From: Clostridia bacterium
GTDB lineage: Bacteria > Bacillota > Clostridia > Oscillospirales > CAG-272
Length of the DNA: 64,000 nt
Assembly: GCA_017453205.1 (NCBI GenBank)
Contig: JAFTKO010000021.1
Coordinates: 62,001-126,000 of the forward strand
Direction of reading: 5' to 3'
The position numbers and the translations under genes were made by a program. Positions within the stretch are counted from its first letter, which is position 1; every line of letters starts with the position of its first letter. Below are positions 16,383 through 23,936 of the stretch, in pieces. Below the pieces are notes generated by a model. It had not been told where the DNA came from and searched no databases. It worked only from the letters and a program-made list of their open reading frames with translations.

Positions 16383-16825
16383 TCGTTTCCCTTGAGCACA
16401 TTCAGCTCTTTGAGGAAAGTGTCAATGTCCTTGAACTCCCGATAGACCGAGGCGAAGCGCACGTATGCCACCTCATCGCGCTCTTTAAGCTTTTGCATCA
16501 CCATTTCACCGATCTCGGTGGAGGTGAGCTCTTGGCGCAAGGTGTTTTGCAGCTCGGCTTCAATCTCATCCACCAAGACAAGAGCGTCCACGGGACGCTT
16601 TTCGGTGGCTTTGAGCACGCCGGACAAAAGCTTTTGTTTGTCAAACAATTCTTTTCCACCGTTCTTTTTGACAACAACGATCTGTACAGATTCGATCATC
16701 TCAAAGGTGGTAAAGCGTTTTTGGCAGGCAAGGCATTCACGGCGGCGTCGGATACTGTTCCCCTCGGTAACGGGGCGAGAATCGATCACTTTACTTTCCG
16801 TATAACCGCAACCCGGGCATTTCAT
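16379..16825 (-). CDS. nrdR: Transcriptional repressor NrdR
   Basis: Zinc-ribbon/ATP-cone repressor of ribonucleotide reductase genes. From the ATG at 16823-16825 the protein begins MKCPGCGYTESKVIDSR, then RRRRECLACQKRFTTFE, giving the four zinc cysteines in two CxxC pairs; the ATP-cone follows (VVVKKNGGKELFDKQKLLSG to VYREFKDIDTF). At 148 aa it has the family length. An upstream TTG adds seven residues but has no ribosome binding site of its own, so I reject it. It is first in a two-gene operon with the DUF5131 gene. No NrdR box or ribonucleotide reductase gene is visible nearby. Confidence 0.95.
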   Translation of the reverse strand: MKCPGCGYTESKVIDSRPVTEGNSIRRRRECLACQKRFTTFEMIESVQIVVVKKNGGKELFDKQKLLSGVLKATEKRPVDALVLVDEIEAELQNTLRQELTSTEIGEMVMQKLKERDEVAYVRFASVYREFKDIDTFLKELNVLKGNE

Positions 16826-16902
16826 AAGCTGTTTCAGTCCTTTCAATAAAGAAAATACGAGCTTGTAGGTATAAAATTCACATGATATTCCATACCATAC
16901 TA

Positions 16903-16931
16903 ATTATACCACAGATTACAGCAAAAGTAAA
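16903..16931 (-). promoter_or_regulatory. Promoter of the nrdR-DUF5131 operon
   Basis: On the minus strand TTTACT (16926-16931), a 17-bp spacer and a perfect TATAAT (16903-16908). The start would be near 16896, about 70 nt before the nrdR ATG. Confidence 0.65.
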
Positions 16932-16968
16932 GAGATATTTTCCGATTTGTTTCAAAACAACCCAATTT

Positions 16969-17250
16969 TTACCAATTTTGAGCAATTTGCAGATCGGAAA
17001 GCACGTCCGGCAAGGTGCAAGGGGTAACAAATCCCTGTATCACGGCACGGAAAATGCTTGTGGCGCGCATCAGATCGTTTCCGACCGACGCTGTGCAGGC
17101 ATCCTTGTCCGCAAGGACCGAAAGATAAAAGGTCCTGTCGGAGGGGTCGGTGCTTGACGTCAGACGGTATGTCACGCACAGTCCGGCACAAAACGCGGTC
17201 TCTTCGGCAAGTGTGAGTGTTTCTTGCTTTTGATGTAAGATCGTTTTCAT
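16969..17250 (-). CDS. Small DUF6514-like protein
   Basis: A 93-aa soluble protein from the ATG at 17248-17250 (MKTILHQKQETLT). The layout, a short strand region (LCVTYRLTSS), a D-x-T-F-Y-L-S-V-L strand, then AxxIFRAVIQGFVTPCTLPDVLSDL at the end, resembles the DUF6514 family of small clostridial proteins of unknown function. An AAAGGAG lies about 12 nt before the ATG. An upstream in-frame start would add 17 residues with no better binding site. It is transcribed alone, toward nrdR. Confidence 0.6.
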   Translation of the reverse strand: MKTILHQKQETLTLAEETAFCAGLCVTYRLTSSTDPSDRTFYLSVLADKDACTASVGNDLMRATSIFRAVIQGFVTPCTLPDVLSDLQIAQNW

Positions 17251-17289
17251 GATCCGTAGAAGTCTCCTTTCTTCATCGTCCCTCCAAAA

Positions 17290-17420
17290 GTTGCAAAACA
17301 CCTATCGGCGTGTTGCAACGATTTGAGGTCACCTCATATTTTACCACAAGCCGATTTCCGCAAATCTATACGCAAATGCCCGACTTTCGGAGTTTTGCGA
17401 CAAAAAGAAGTGTCGCAAAC
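17290..17420. repeat. Two small hairpins in the DUF6514 upstream region
   Basis: GTTGCA..CAC with GTGTTGCAAC (17290-17319), and GTTTTGCGACA with TGTCGCAAAC (17392-17420). They occupy the expected 5' leader of the small minus-strand gene. The rest of 17251-17678 is non-coding and AT-rich. Confidence 0.45.
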
Positions 17421-17545
17421 AGACGAAAGGGCTTTCTGAATTCGACAATTTGAATATTTATCTATATAATTTTGAATAATATACGATTTTTTGATTTGTT
17501 TTTTAAGGAACGGAAGCTTTATGCAAGAACGGAAGAATTTGCTCC

Positions 17546-17575
17546 TTTACAACAAGCCGCTGTTTGTGCTATAAT
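17546..17575 (+). promoter_or_regulatory. Promoter of the 79-aa membrane protein gene
   Basis: TTTACA (17546-17551) and a perfect TATAAT (17570-17575) with an 18-bp spacer, reading toward the gene at 17679. The expected leader is about 95 nt. Confidence 0.55.
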
Positions 17576-17678
17576 TATATAGAATATAACATGGTTTTTT
17601 GTCGATATATGAATATTATTTTGAATATACAAATTTACTTTAAAAATGAATTTTTTATCAATTAGGGAGGGAAAGATT

Positions 17679-17918
17679 ATGAAAAAACGGCGGATCCCGC
17701 CAATGGGCAAGCCGACAAAGCTCTTTTTGCGCATTGCTATGCCCGCAGTTCTCTTTTATTCGGTGGCGATACTGATTTCTTATCTCGATGCCCGCACCCA
17801 TCATCCGTTGCTTGCAAATCTTCTTTATGCGCCTTTTTTGGAATACATCGTGGCTTGTTTGGCAATTCTTGTTTGCGGTTCGTTGATCATAGAGGTCGCT
17901 CAGCGAGACACAAGATAG
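17679..17918 (+). CDS. Small two-segment membrane protein of unknown function
   Basis: From the ATG at 17679, which follows GGGAGG by 8 nt, the protein is 79 aa: a basic start (MKKRRIPPMGKPTKLF), a hydrophobic segment around LRIAMPAVLFYSVAILISYL, a short polar loop (DARTHHPL), and a second hydrophobic segment IVACLAILVCGSLIIEVAQ ending in RDTR. A start 11 residues earlier lacks a binding site. No family is recognised. It stands alone with its own promoter. Confidence 0.65.
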   Translation: MKKRRIPPMGKPTKLFLRIAMPAVLFYSVAILISYLDARTHHPLLANLLYAPFLEYIVACLAILVCGSLIIEVAQRDTR

Positions 17919-17952
17919 CTAAAAATGAAACCATGGAAAGACAGTATAACCC

Positions 17953-17987
17953 CGGCAGATGTTTTGCTACCCATCTGTCGGGGAATA
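17953..17987. terminator. GC-rich hairpin after the small membrane protein gene
   Basis: CCCCGGCAGATG pairs with CATCTGTCGGGG around an 8-9 nt loop (one G-T pair). It lacks a clear T-run on either side, so termination is possible but weak by sequence. It lies between convergent genes. Confidence 0.45.
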
Positions 17988-18023
17988 TCGGAGTTTATGC
18001 TTTGGGATACAAATGCTTAATGT

Positions 18024-18497
18024 TCAGCAATTTTGTGAGGTGTTATTTTTTTTGTTTTTGCATTTCTTTAGGGATTTTTTGCCGGAGTGAGGAAAAAATC
18101 GATTCTGTCTTTTAGGAGAAGTCGGGGCGGTGGCTTTTTGGGCCGATTGGGCGGAGGTCTCGTCGGAAGATTTTTGTTCGTTCCCCGCAGCCTCCATGAT
18201 CTGCGCTTGCAGAGTTTTGGTATGTTTGGGAAACAGGCGCCGGACAAGGAAGAGTGCGATTGCAACGGTTACAACCTTTTCGGGCGAAATGGGGAGCCAC
18301 AGGAACATGAGATAAGCACTTGCCACCGCGATCATCCACGTTGTATTTGTGATGGTTCCCAGTCCCAGCAGAACATAGCTCCAGCCGTTTGTAATCAGCC
18401 AGCCGATGCCGAAACAGACCAAAAACCTCCAATTCAAAATCAATTTTCCCCACAGCTTTAGCTTTTGTTTCCATTTTTTGTGGAAGTCTCCTTTCAT
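18024..18497 (-). CDS. Hypothetical membrane protein
   Basis: A 157-aa protein with a basic amphipathic N-terminus (KGDFHKKWKQKLKLWGK), two or three hydrophobic segments (WRFLVCFGIGWLITNGWSY, WMIAVASAYLMFLWLPI, VVTVAIALFLVRRLF) and a long basic, Ser/Lys-rich cytoplasmic tail (NRFFPHSGKKSLKKCKNKK). GGGGGAG precedes the ATG at 18495-18497. Trp and Gly clusters in the membrane part resemble small clostridial membrane proteins of unknown role, but I cannot name a family. Confidence 0.7.
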   Translation of the reverse strand: MKGDFHKKWKQKLKLWGKLILNWRFLVCFGIGWLITNGWSYVLLGLGTITNTTWMIAVASAYLMFLWLPISPEKVVTVAIALFLVRRLFPKHTKTLQAQIMEAAGNEQKSSDETSAQSAQKATAPTSPKRQNRFFPHSGKKSLKKCKNKKNNTSQNC

Positions 18498-18765
18498 GCG
18501 GCTCTCCCCCCTTTCCTCAAATCATGTATTCAAAAACTACAGACGAAGTATTGTGCAAAAAGTTTCAATAAGATTGTAAATAAAGTGTAAATCCGAAAAA
18601 GAAAAGGAACTTCGTCAATGAAACAGTCGCCGAATATGGAAAAAGGTTACAATTTTTTGTAAAAGACATTGAAGAAAAACATGTAATGGATAGCTTTAAA
18701 AAAACAAAGTAGAAAATCCGAGAAAAATCAAGAAAAAATCAAATGAAGATTTTTTCAAAAAACTA
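18498..18765. other. AT-rich non-coding spacer upstream of tRNA-Trp
   Basis: No start codon with a ribosome binding site and no recognised RNA. It separates the divergent membrane protein gene from the tRNA gene and presumably holds the promoter of the former. Confidence 0.4.
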
Positions 18766-18794
18766 TTGCAATTGAGTTCAAAATGTGTTATAAT
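18766..18794 (+). promoter_or_regulatory. Promoter of tRNA-Trp
   Basis: TTGCAA (18766-18771), 17 bp, TATAAT (18789-18794); transcription would begin about 22 nt before the mature tRNA. Confidence 0.65.
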
Positions 18795-18822
18795 ATAGTC
18801 TGTTGCAGATAAAGCTGCACAC

Positions 18823-18898
18823 AGGGGTATAGCTCAGCTGGTAGAGTACCGGTCTCCAAAACCGTGGGTCGCGGGTTCGAATCCTCCTGCCCCTGCCA
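18823..18898 (+). tRNA. trnW: tRNA-Trp (CCA anticodon)
   Basis: A 76-nt cloverleaf with acceptor stem AGGGGTA/TGCCCCT, discriminator G and encoded CCA. The D arm is GCTC..GAGT and the anticodon arm CCGGT-CTCCAAA-ACCGT has CCA as anticodon, reading UGG. The T arm GCGGG-TTCGAAT-CCTCC contains one C-C mismatch and one G-U pair, slightly irregular. It is a single tRNA gene with its own promoter and terminator. Confidence 0.93.
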
Positions 18899-18928
18899 TC
18901 AAAGGGCGAAAAAAAAGATATCGCCCGG

Positions 18929-18956
18929 AAAAGCCTTGATTTTTCAAGGCTTTTTT
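18929..18956 (+). terminator. Terminator after tRNA-Trp
   Basis: AAAAGCCTTG / CAAGGCTTTT stem with a 5-nt T-rich loop followed by a T-run; a smaller GGGCGA/TCGCCC hairpin precedes it at 18904-18926. Confidence 0.8.
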
Positions 18957-19066
18957 CCTTTTTCGGGGTGAAATTTTTATGTTCGATTTCGTAGATGAAA
19001 AACGGATATTTTTCGATACTGAATAGATTTGAACTCCCGTGAGAACGAAAATCGCCCAAAACACAC

Positions 19067-19100
19067 AGCACAGAGAAAGAAAAAACTCTGTGCTTTTATT
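19067..19100. terminator. Rho-independent terminator hairpin
   Basis: AGCACAGAG pairs with CTCTGTGCT over a loop of about 10 nt, followed on the plus strand by TTTATTATT. It insulates the tRNA unit from the next promoter. Confidence 0.65.
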
Positions 19101-19129
19101 ATTGAGTTTAATTTATTAACTGTTTTCTA

Positions 19130-19158
19130 TTGACTTTTCAAAAAAATTATGGTAGAAT
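19130..19158 (+). promoter_or_regulatory. Promoter in front of the fold-back leader
   Basis: TTGACT (19130-19135), exactly 17 bp, TAGAAT (19153-19158). The predicted start, six to seven bases downstream, coincides with the first base of the inverted repeat at 19165. Confidence 0.6.
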
Positions 19159-19164
19159 AATAAT

Positions 19165-19380
19165 GCCAAACTAACTTAATATGTGTGAAAGACGGGTGTA
19201 CTATCTTTATTTATAGGGATAGTTATACTTTTTTTAAGCATAATATCATTATTGAATTTGATAAAATGCAAATTCCATTTATGATGATATTATGGTTACA
19301 CCCTTTTTCACGTAAAGTTAGTTTGGCGACTATCGGAGTTTGCGTTTTTGTGCGGCTTACTTCGGTAGCCGCACTTTTTA
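19165..19380 (+). ncRNA. Candidate structured leader or small RNA (or fold-back MITE)
   Basis: The 163 bp from 19165 to 19327 are bounded by a perfect 13-bp inverted repeat, GCCAAACTAACTT / AAGTTAGTTTGGC. Inside, successive blocks also pair: GTGAAA..GGGTGTA with TACACCC..TTCAC, CATAATATCAT with ATGATATTATG, and a terminal hairpin GAATTTG/CAAATTC; an extra side hairpin ACTATC/GATAGT sits in the left arm. A terminator-like hairpin GTGCGGC-T-TAC-UUCG-GTA-GCCGCAC plus T-run follows at 19350-19380. A promoter starts transcription at the first paired base. It could be a free RNA of about 215 nt, an attenuating leader of the lipoprotein gene, or a non-autonomous mobile element. No known RNA family is recognised. 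Confidence 0.5.
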
Positions 19381-19411
19381 TTTTATATCTATCTTTTGGA
19401 GGAAAAAGAAA

Positions 19412-21088
19412 ATGAATCAACACAAGCAACATTCACAAAGACCTCAACCTGCACCAAAGTGCATACGCTTCTTATCCTTTTTGCTGGCAATGATACTTTT
19501 ACTAACCTGCCTTTCAGCATGTAAAAAGGAAAAGCAACCAACAAACGAAGAACTTATCGAAAATAGAATTACTACCTTTGTAACCGCATACAATGACGGG
19601 GATATGGATACTGTAATGTCTTGCCTTGATGCAAAAACAAGAAATGCTTTTCAAGCAATGTTAAATCTTCTCGGTGGGCTTGCTGGAAGTGCTGCTGGCT
19701 TTAATATAGATTTGTCTGATTTGTTTAGCTTGGGAGTAAGCACTACAACGGGCGATTTTATGGAATTAGAGATTACCAATATTACTGTCATAGATAACGA
19801 GAACGCAACCGCGACAACAACGATGGATTTAACTGGTGCTGGAACTCAAACAATATATTTTGTGATGGTTTATGAAAATAATGGCTGGTATATCCACGAT
19901 ATGACAGATGAACAAATAGGAGATTCTATAAACAATTCTAATCAAACTGGAACAAATATCAATGTATTAGAAATGAATAGCATTTATAATGAAAACGCCC
20001 AAATAAAGTTTGAGATGAATGACAAAACCTATTCTGGTATTATAAATTCAAAAGGCGAAATAATCTACTATTCAGAAGAAAAGTATATCAATTGGACGTC
20101 GATAGGCAATAGTGCTGGTTTTGTTACGACATATACTGACGACGATAAGAAAATATACACCTTATTTAATGAAAACGGTTACAAGACGATTACGGTAAAT
20201 GAAGATGTTTTTGATACGATAATCGGCTATGGTGATGGTTTAATTTTAGTTTATAAAAACACCTCTACTATCACAACCGAAGAACATTCTTATGGCGTTT
20301 TGGATTGTAACGGAACTTGGATAAAACAGTTAACGGCAGGAACAAAACTTCCGAATTCGGATGATTCGAGCGGGTATCCTTTTGAATATATTGGTGATGG
20401 AGTCTTTATGTATTTTAACGATTATGGCTTTGATTACCGTTATATTCTTTTTAATAGTATCACAAATGAATCTTACTATATACAAACCTGTCGTATTTAC
20501 AGTGACTGTTTTTCTAATGGTGTAATATACGGAAAGAACGTGTACCATGGCACAATAAGTGATTATTCTAATCAAACAGAACGTATAGATATGCCTTCGT
20601 ATTTTGCGCTTCGAGCAGACGGAACGTTTGAAGAAGTGTCAGAATTTACAGATGCTTATAATGATTTTCTGATAAATAAAAACGGTGAATATATGTGCGT
20701 AGTAGACAAAACTAATAACACAGAGAAAGAGTATACCGCTTTTCCATCAGAAACGATCTCTTCTATTCAGTTTGATGGCAATTTTGGACTTGTAATTTTA
20801 AATGGAGCAGATGGAAAAACTTATTTTACAGTAATAGATAAAGAGTGCAATCAAAAAGTTGCTCCTACTGTTTGTTTAAGTGCAGCGATATCAGACGGTC
20901 GAATAGTCTATAAAAATAGCGACAATATATACGAGGTAATAGATGTAAACGGAAGTGCAATTGTTTCTAAAAATCAAAGCTTTACATACATTAGCAACTA
21001 CAGTGGTGGAATTGCAAAAGCTGAAGACAGTGATGGTGAATGCTACATCGGGCTTGATGGCAAGCCTTTGACAATAAAGTTGAAATAG
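19412..21088 (+). CDS. Lipoprotein with NTF2-like N-terminal and WG-repeat-like C-terminal part
   Basis: The ATG at 19412 follows GGAGG by 9 nt; earlier in-frame starts lie inside the hairpin region and lack a site. The 558-aa product has a signal peptide (RFLSFLLAMILLLTCLSAC) with lipobox LSAC, so it is an extracellular lipoprotein. Residues about 35-155 resemble an NTF2-like/DUF4878-type fold (ITTFVTAYNDGDMDTVMSCL, then a GWYIHDM strand). The rest is a series of strands with phrases like YTLFNENGYKTI, YGVLDCNGTWIKQL and CYIGLDGKPLTIKLK, which fit degenerate WG-type beta repeats. The gene is markedly AT-rich compared with its neighbours and begins after an attenuator-like hairpin, both signs of acquisition. 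Function unknown. Confidence 0.75.
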   Translation: MNQHKQHSQRPQPAPKCIRFLSFLLAMILLLTCLSACKKEKQPTNEELIENRITTFVTAYNDGDMDTVMSCLDAKTRNAFQAMLNLLGGLAGSAAGFNIDLSDLFSLGVSTTTGDFMELEITNITVIDNENATATTTMDLTGAGTQTIYFVMVYENNGWYIHDMTDEQIGDSINNSNQTGTNINVLEMNSIYNENAQIKFEMNDKTYSGIINSKGEIIYYSEEKYINWTSIGNSAGFVTTYTDDDKKIYTLFNENGYKTITVNEDVFDTIIGYGDGLILVYKNTSTITTEEHSYGVLDCNGTWIKQLTAGTKLPNSDDSSGYPFEYIGDGVFMYFNDYGFDYRYILFNSITNESYYIQTCRIYSDCFSNGVIYGKNVYHGTISDYSNQTERIDMPSYFALRADGTFEEVSEFTDAYNDFLINKNGEYMCVVDKTNNTEKEYTAFPSETISSIQFDGNFGLVILNGADGKTYFTVIDKECNQKVAPTVCLSAAISDGRIVYKNSDNIYEVIDVNGSAIVSKNQSFTYISNYSGGIAKAEDSDGECYIGLDGKPLTIKLK

Positions 21089-21134
21089 TATAGCTTTGCG
21101 CGAAAAATATCTTTTTCGTCCGACTTTCACAAAA

Positions 21135-21162
21135 CCGAAGCCAAACGGCTTCGGTTTTTCTT
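21135..21162 (+). terminator. Terminator of the lipoprotein gene
   Basis: CCGAAGCC-AAAC-GGCTTCGG followed by TTTTTCTTTT, a textbook rho-independent terminator. Confidence 0.88.
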
Positions 21163-21716
21163 TTATCCGGTGTTTTTGCGCGTTTCTCTGTCCGGATTAC
21201 GATTTTTGACGAATTATTCGGAAGATTTTTGGCGGACACAAGAGCATCATTATCCTGCTTGGTACGATGTGTGACACTGTTTCCGTCTGGTACAGCATCA
21301 AAAAAGCATCAAGGCGACAAATTGCGGTCGCCTTTTCTTTGATTACAGCGGAGCAAATTTTGTTGCTCGAACAATCCATCCATAGTCTATCTGTTGCCTT
21401 TTTTGTAGGTATACTGAATCGGCTTTTCGGTCTTTCCGTTGATGCCAATGGATTCGAGATTATGGAAGTCATTGTAAGCAAGTACATACTTCAAGTCGTC
21501 GCCGCGAACGATCTCGGTCATAAAAACTCCGCACTTGGTGGAATTCCGAAGAACCTTTAACTTAAAGATCGCACTTTCTATTTGACTTGATGCAAAAAGG
21601 GCGAACTGTATGTGCTGCCACATTTCAATTTGCCCTTTTGATAGGTATATTACATCCTTGGTAAATACGGTTGGTTTTTAAAATCGGAATTTGCCATCTT
21701 TCACTTGTATTTGATT
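21163..21716. other. Region of gene remnants
   Basis: About 550 bp without an intact gene. A hairpin AAGGCGAC/GTCGCCTT with a T-rich tail lies at about 21313-21339 and another, AAAAAGGGC..GCCCTTTT, at about 21594-21640. The only recognisable coding trace is the RHS-like stretch on the minus strand, interrupted by stops and frame changes. Confidence 0.45.
21387..21560 (-). pseudogene. Remnant of an RHS/YD-repeat protein
   Basis: On the minus strand about 56 residues end in a repeat unit, YVLAYNDFHNLESIGING then a KTEKPIQYTYKKGNR-type phrase, which matches the alternating Y-x-Y / G-x-I-x pattern and YTYKNGNRL junctions of RHS-repeat proteins. The frame stops right after the expected GNR, where a full protein would continue for hundreds of residues. 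There is no signal peptide or start with a ribosome binding site. I read it as a decayed fragment, with moderate certainty about the family. Confidence 0.4.
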
Positions 21717-23921
21717 TTATATTGTTTTTGTGTTCAATTTCTTGATTTCAAATATGAACGCGTTGTATTGCGGTTGCGTATGCGGCAAAAGGATGCCGAT
21801 ATTTTGGAGCGCCGCACCGCTGAGCGTCTGCCCTGTTTGCGGAATCTCGTAAAGGCTGTCGGACTCCAATCCGCGTAGATGAATATAGCAGTTTCGGTCA
21901 AGGATGGAAATGTCCTGCGTGACCGCGCAGACCAAGCTTTGGCCCCTGTCTTTGGAAACAAACTGCCATGCGGTAAAAATACTGTCATCGTACGGCGAGG
22001 AAAGGCGATAATAGTCGCCGTATGCGATCAGAACACGGTGTTTTTTGTAAAACGTGGTGTATTCCGAGCACTCGTCGATCTCTTCCTCGCTCATTTTGGC
22101 AGGATCCAATTCGTAACCAAATGTCCCGTGCATTGCCGTGACCGCTCTTGTTTTAAAAGGTACCGTCCGCTTGGTCTTTTTGGTGGGACAAGCCGAAATA
22201 TGCGCCCCCATCGTGCATACAGGGTAAGCAAACGAGGTTCCGTACTGAATGGTCAAGCGTGATATGGCATCGGTGTTATCACTGCACCAAATTTGCGGGA
22301 AATAAGTCAGCATGGCGCCGTCAAAGCGTCCGCCACCGCCACTGCATCCCTCAAATAAAATATGGGGATGTGTTTTGATGATGCCGTCAAGAATTTTATA
22401 AAGCCCGAGAATATAACGGTGATAGATTTCGCCCTGTCGGTTTGCGGGATAGTATTGGCTGTACACGTCACAAACATATCGGTTGTAATCCCACTTCACA
22501 TAATCCACGCCACCTGCATCAAGCACGTCATTGACCGCTTGTATCAGATGCGCACATACATCGGGGCGGCTGAGATCCAGGCAGAGCTGATGACGGCTGC
22601 GGGAAGGTGCGCGATTGGGTACACGCAGGACCCAATCGGGGTGTGCACGGTAGAGGTCGGAATCCTCGTTCACCATTTCGGGCTCAAACCATAGACCGAA
22701 TTTCATGCCCATTTGGTGTATCTTATCTGCTAAAGCGGGGATCCCTCCCGGGAGCTTTTGCTCGTTTGCTACCCAATCGCCAAGTCCCGATCTGCCATCG
22801 TTCCGCGTACCGAACCAACCGTCATCAAGGACAAACAGTTCAACACCGAGGGCTTTTGCACTTTCGGCGGTTCGGATCAGCTTTTCGCTGTCAAAGCTAA
22901 AATAGAACGGCTCCCAACTGTTTATGAGAATGGGACGTTGGGCAGACACAAATTTACTGTCGCAAGCATTTTCACGGAAGATATCATGATAGCGATGGCT
23001 GAGTTCCGAAAGTCCGTCTGCCGAATATGCCATGGCAACCTCGGGGGCTTCAAAGGTCTCTCCTTTTGCCAGCTTGAACTCGAACTGCTTGGGATGGATG
23101 CCCATGGCAACTCGCGTTTGGCTATAACCGTCCACCTCGGCATCAAAAACAAAGTTTCCGCTATACATCAAACAAAAGCCGTAGGCGTTGCCGCGATCCT
23201 CGTCGGTGTTATGGTCGCATAAGATGACAAAAGGATTGTGAAAATGCCCCGAAGCACCGCGGAAGGAGCCGATCTCGTTGATCCCGTGGGTGAGGGGATG
23301 ACGGTCGGTCTGTCGTTCCAAGTAATGATGCCCGAAGAAATCGATCATATCGTAATCGCACGTCATAAAATCCAAGCTTGCAGACATCAATCTCTGCAAA
23401 CGGATCTCTCCCTCGGAACTGTTATAAAGGATCGCGGAACGTGTGATGATATCTTTTTCGTAAAATGTGCTGTAAAGCAATTTGACCGAAACATGAGTGA
23501 CTTCGTCCTCAAGTACGATCTCCAAGGTATCCGCGTTTTCGTTCTGCCTCGCAAAAAGTGTAGGGAGGGTGGACAGACGGTATTTTCCGTGATAGATGGT
23601 ATGCGTTCGATATTTCCCTACAAAGGCATAACTGCCGTCGGGATTGATCAGCTCGATGGAGGGAACGCGGTAATCCCCTGCGTCGTTGGAGGAAAACTCC
23701 TGCGGATAGGCGCAGAGAGAATAGACTCGGTCTTCCCCTGCCTCGGCGGGATTGGACTCGTGACTGCGGACCACCCGCGGGATCAAGTACGACACATCGG
23801 CATCGGATATCCTGCTACCATAATACAGGTGCAGTAGATGCCCATGCTCCGAGATCTTCATTTGGTAGGTGCTGTGCGCCGTTTGCAGAGTGAACACTCC
23901 GTTTTCATATACAATTGACAT
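21717..23921 (-). CDS. Alpha-galactosidase, GH36
   Basis: Removes terminal alpha-1,6-galactose from raffinose-type or galactosylated substrates. The 734-aa protein has the N-terminal beta-sandwich and the GH36 barrel: FVLDDGWFGTRNDGRSGLGDW, the nucleophile in VDYVKWDYNRY, the substrate-site CSGGGGRFD and the acid/base region WCSDNTDAISRLTIQYGTS. No signal peptide, so it should act on imported sugars. The ATG at 23919-23921 is preceded by GGAGG at 5 nt; a TTG twelve bases earlier is rejected. It is the last gene of the AraC-linked operon, 15 bp after the oxidoreductase. Confidence 0.94.
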   Translation of the reverse strand: MSIVYENGVFTLQTAHSTYQMKISEHGHLLHLYYGSRISDADVSYLIPRVVRSHESNPAEAGEDRVYSLCAYPQEFSSNDAGDYRVPSIELINPDGSYAFVGKYRTHTIYHGKYRLSTLPTLFARQNENADTLEIVLEDEVTHVSVKLLYSTFYEKDIITRSAILYNSSEGEIRLQRLMSASLDFMTCDYDMIDFFGHHYLERQTDRHPLTHGINEIGSFRGASGHFHNPFVILCDHNTDEDRGNAYGFCLMYSGNFVFDAEVDGYSQTRVAMGIHPKQFEFKLAKGETFEAPEVAMAYSADGLSELSHRYHDIFRENACDSKFVSAQRPILINSWEPFYFSFDSEKLIRTAESAKALGVELFVLDDGWFGTRNDGRSGLGDWVANEQKLPGGIPALADKIHQMGMKFGLWFEPEMVNEDSDLYRAHPDWVLRVPNRAPSRSRHQLCLDLSRPDVCAHLIQAVNDVLDAGGVDYVKWDYNRYVCDVYSQYYPANRQGEIYHRYILGLYKILDGIIKTHPHILFEGCSGGGGRFDGAMLTYFPQIWCSDNTDAISRLTIQYGTSFAYPVCTMGAHISACPTKKTKRTVPFKTRAVTAMHGTFGYELDPAKMSEEEIDECSEYTTFYKKHRVLIAYGDYYRLSSPYDDSIFTAWQFVSKDRGQSLVCAVTQDISILDRNCYIHLRGLESDSLYEIPQTGQTLSGAALQNIGILLPHTQPQYNAFIFEIKKLNTKTI

Positions 23922-23936
23922 CGGTGCCTCCAACGA

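Noticed and set aside
19165-19411. T-box or other known riboswitch as explanation of the structured leader
   Set aside because: No T-box sequence, no specifier/antiterminator pair and no conserved core of common riboswitches could be seen; the downstream gene is a lipoprotein unlike usual targets.
21197-21560. Plus- and minus-strand small frames as intact genes in the 21.2-21.6 kb gap
   Set aside because: No ribosome binding sites; the only protein-like signal is a short RHS-type stretch broken by stops, so it is listed as a remnant.
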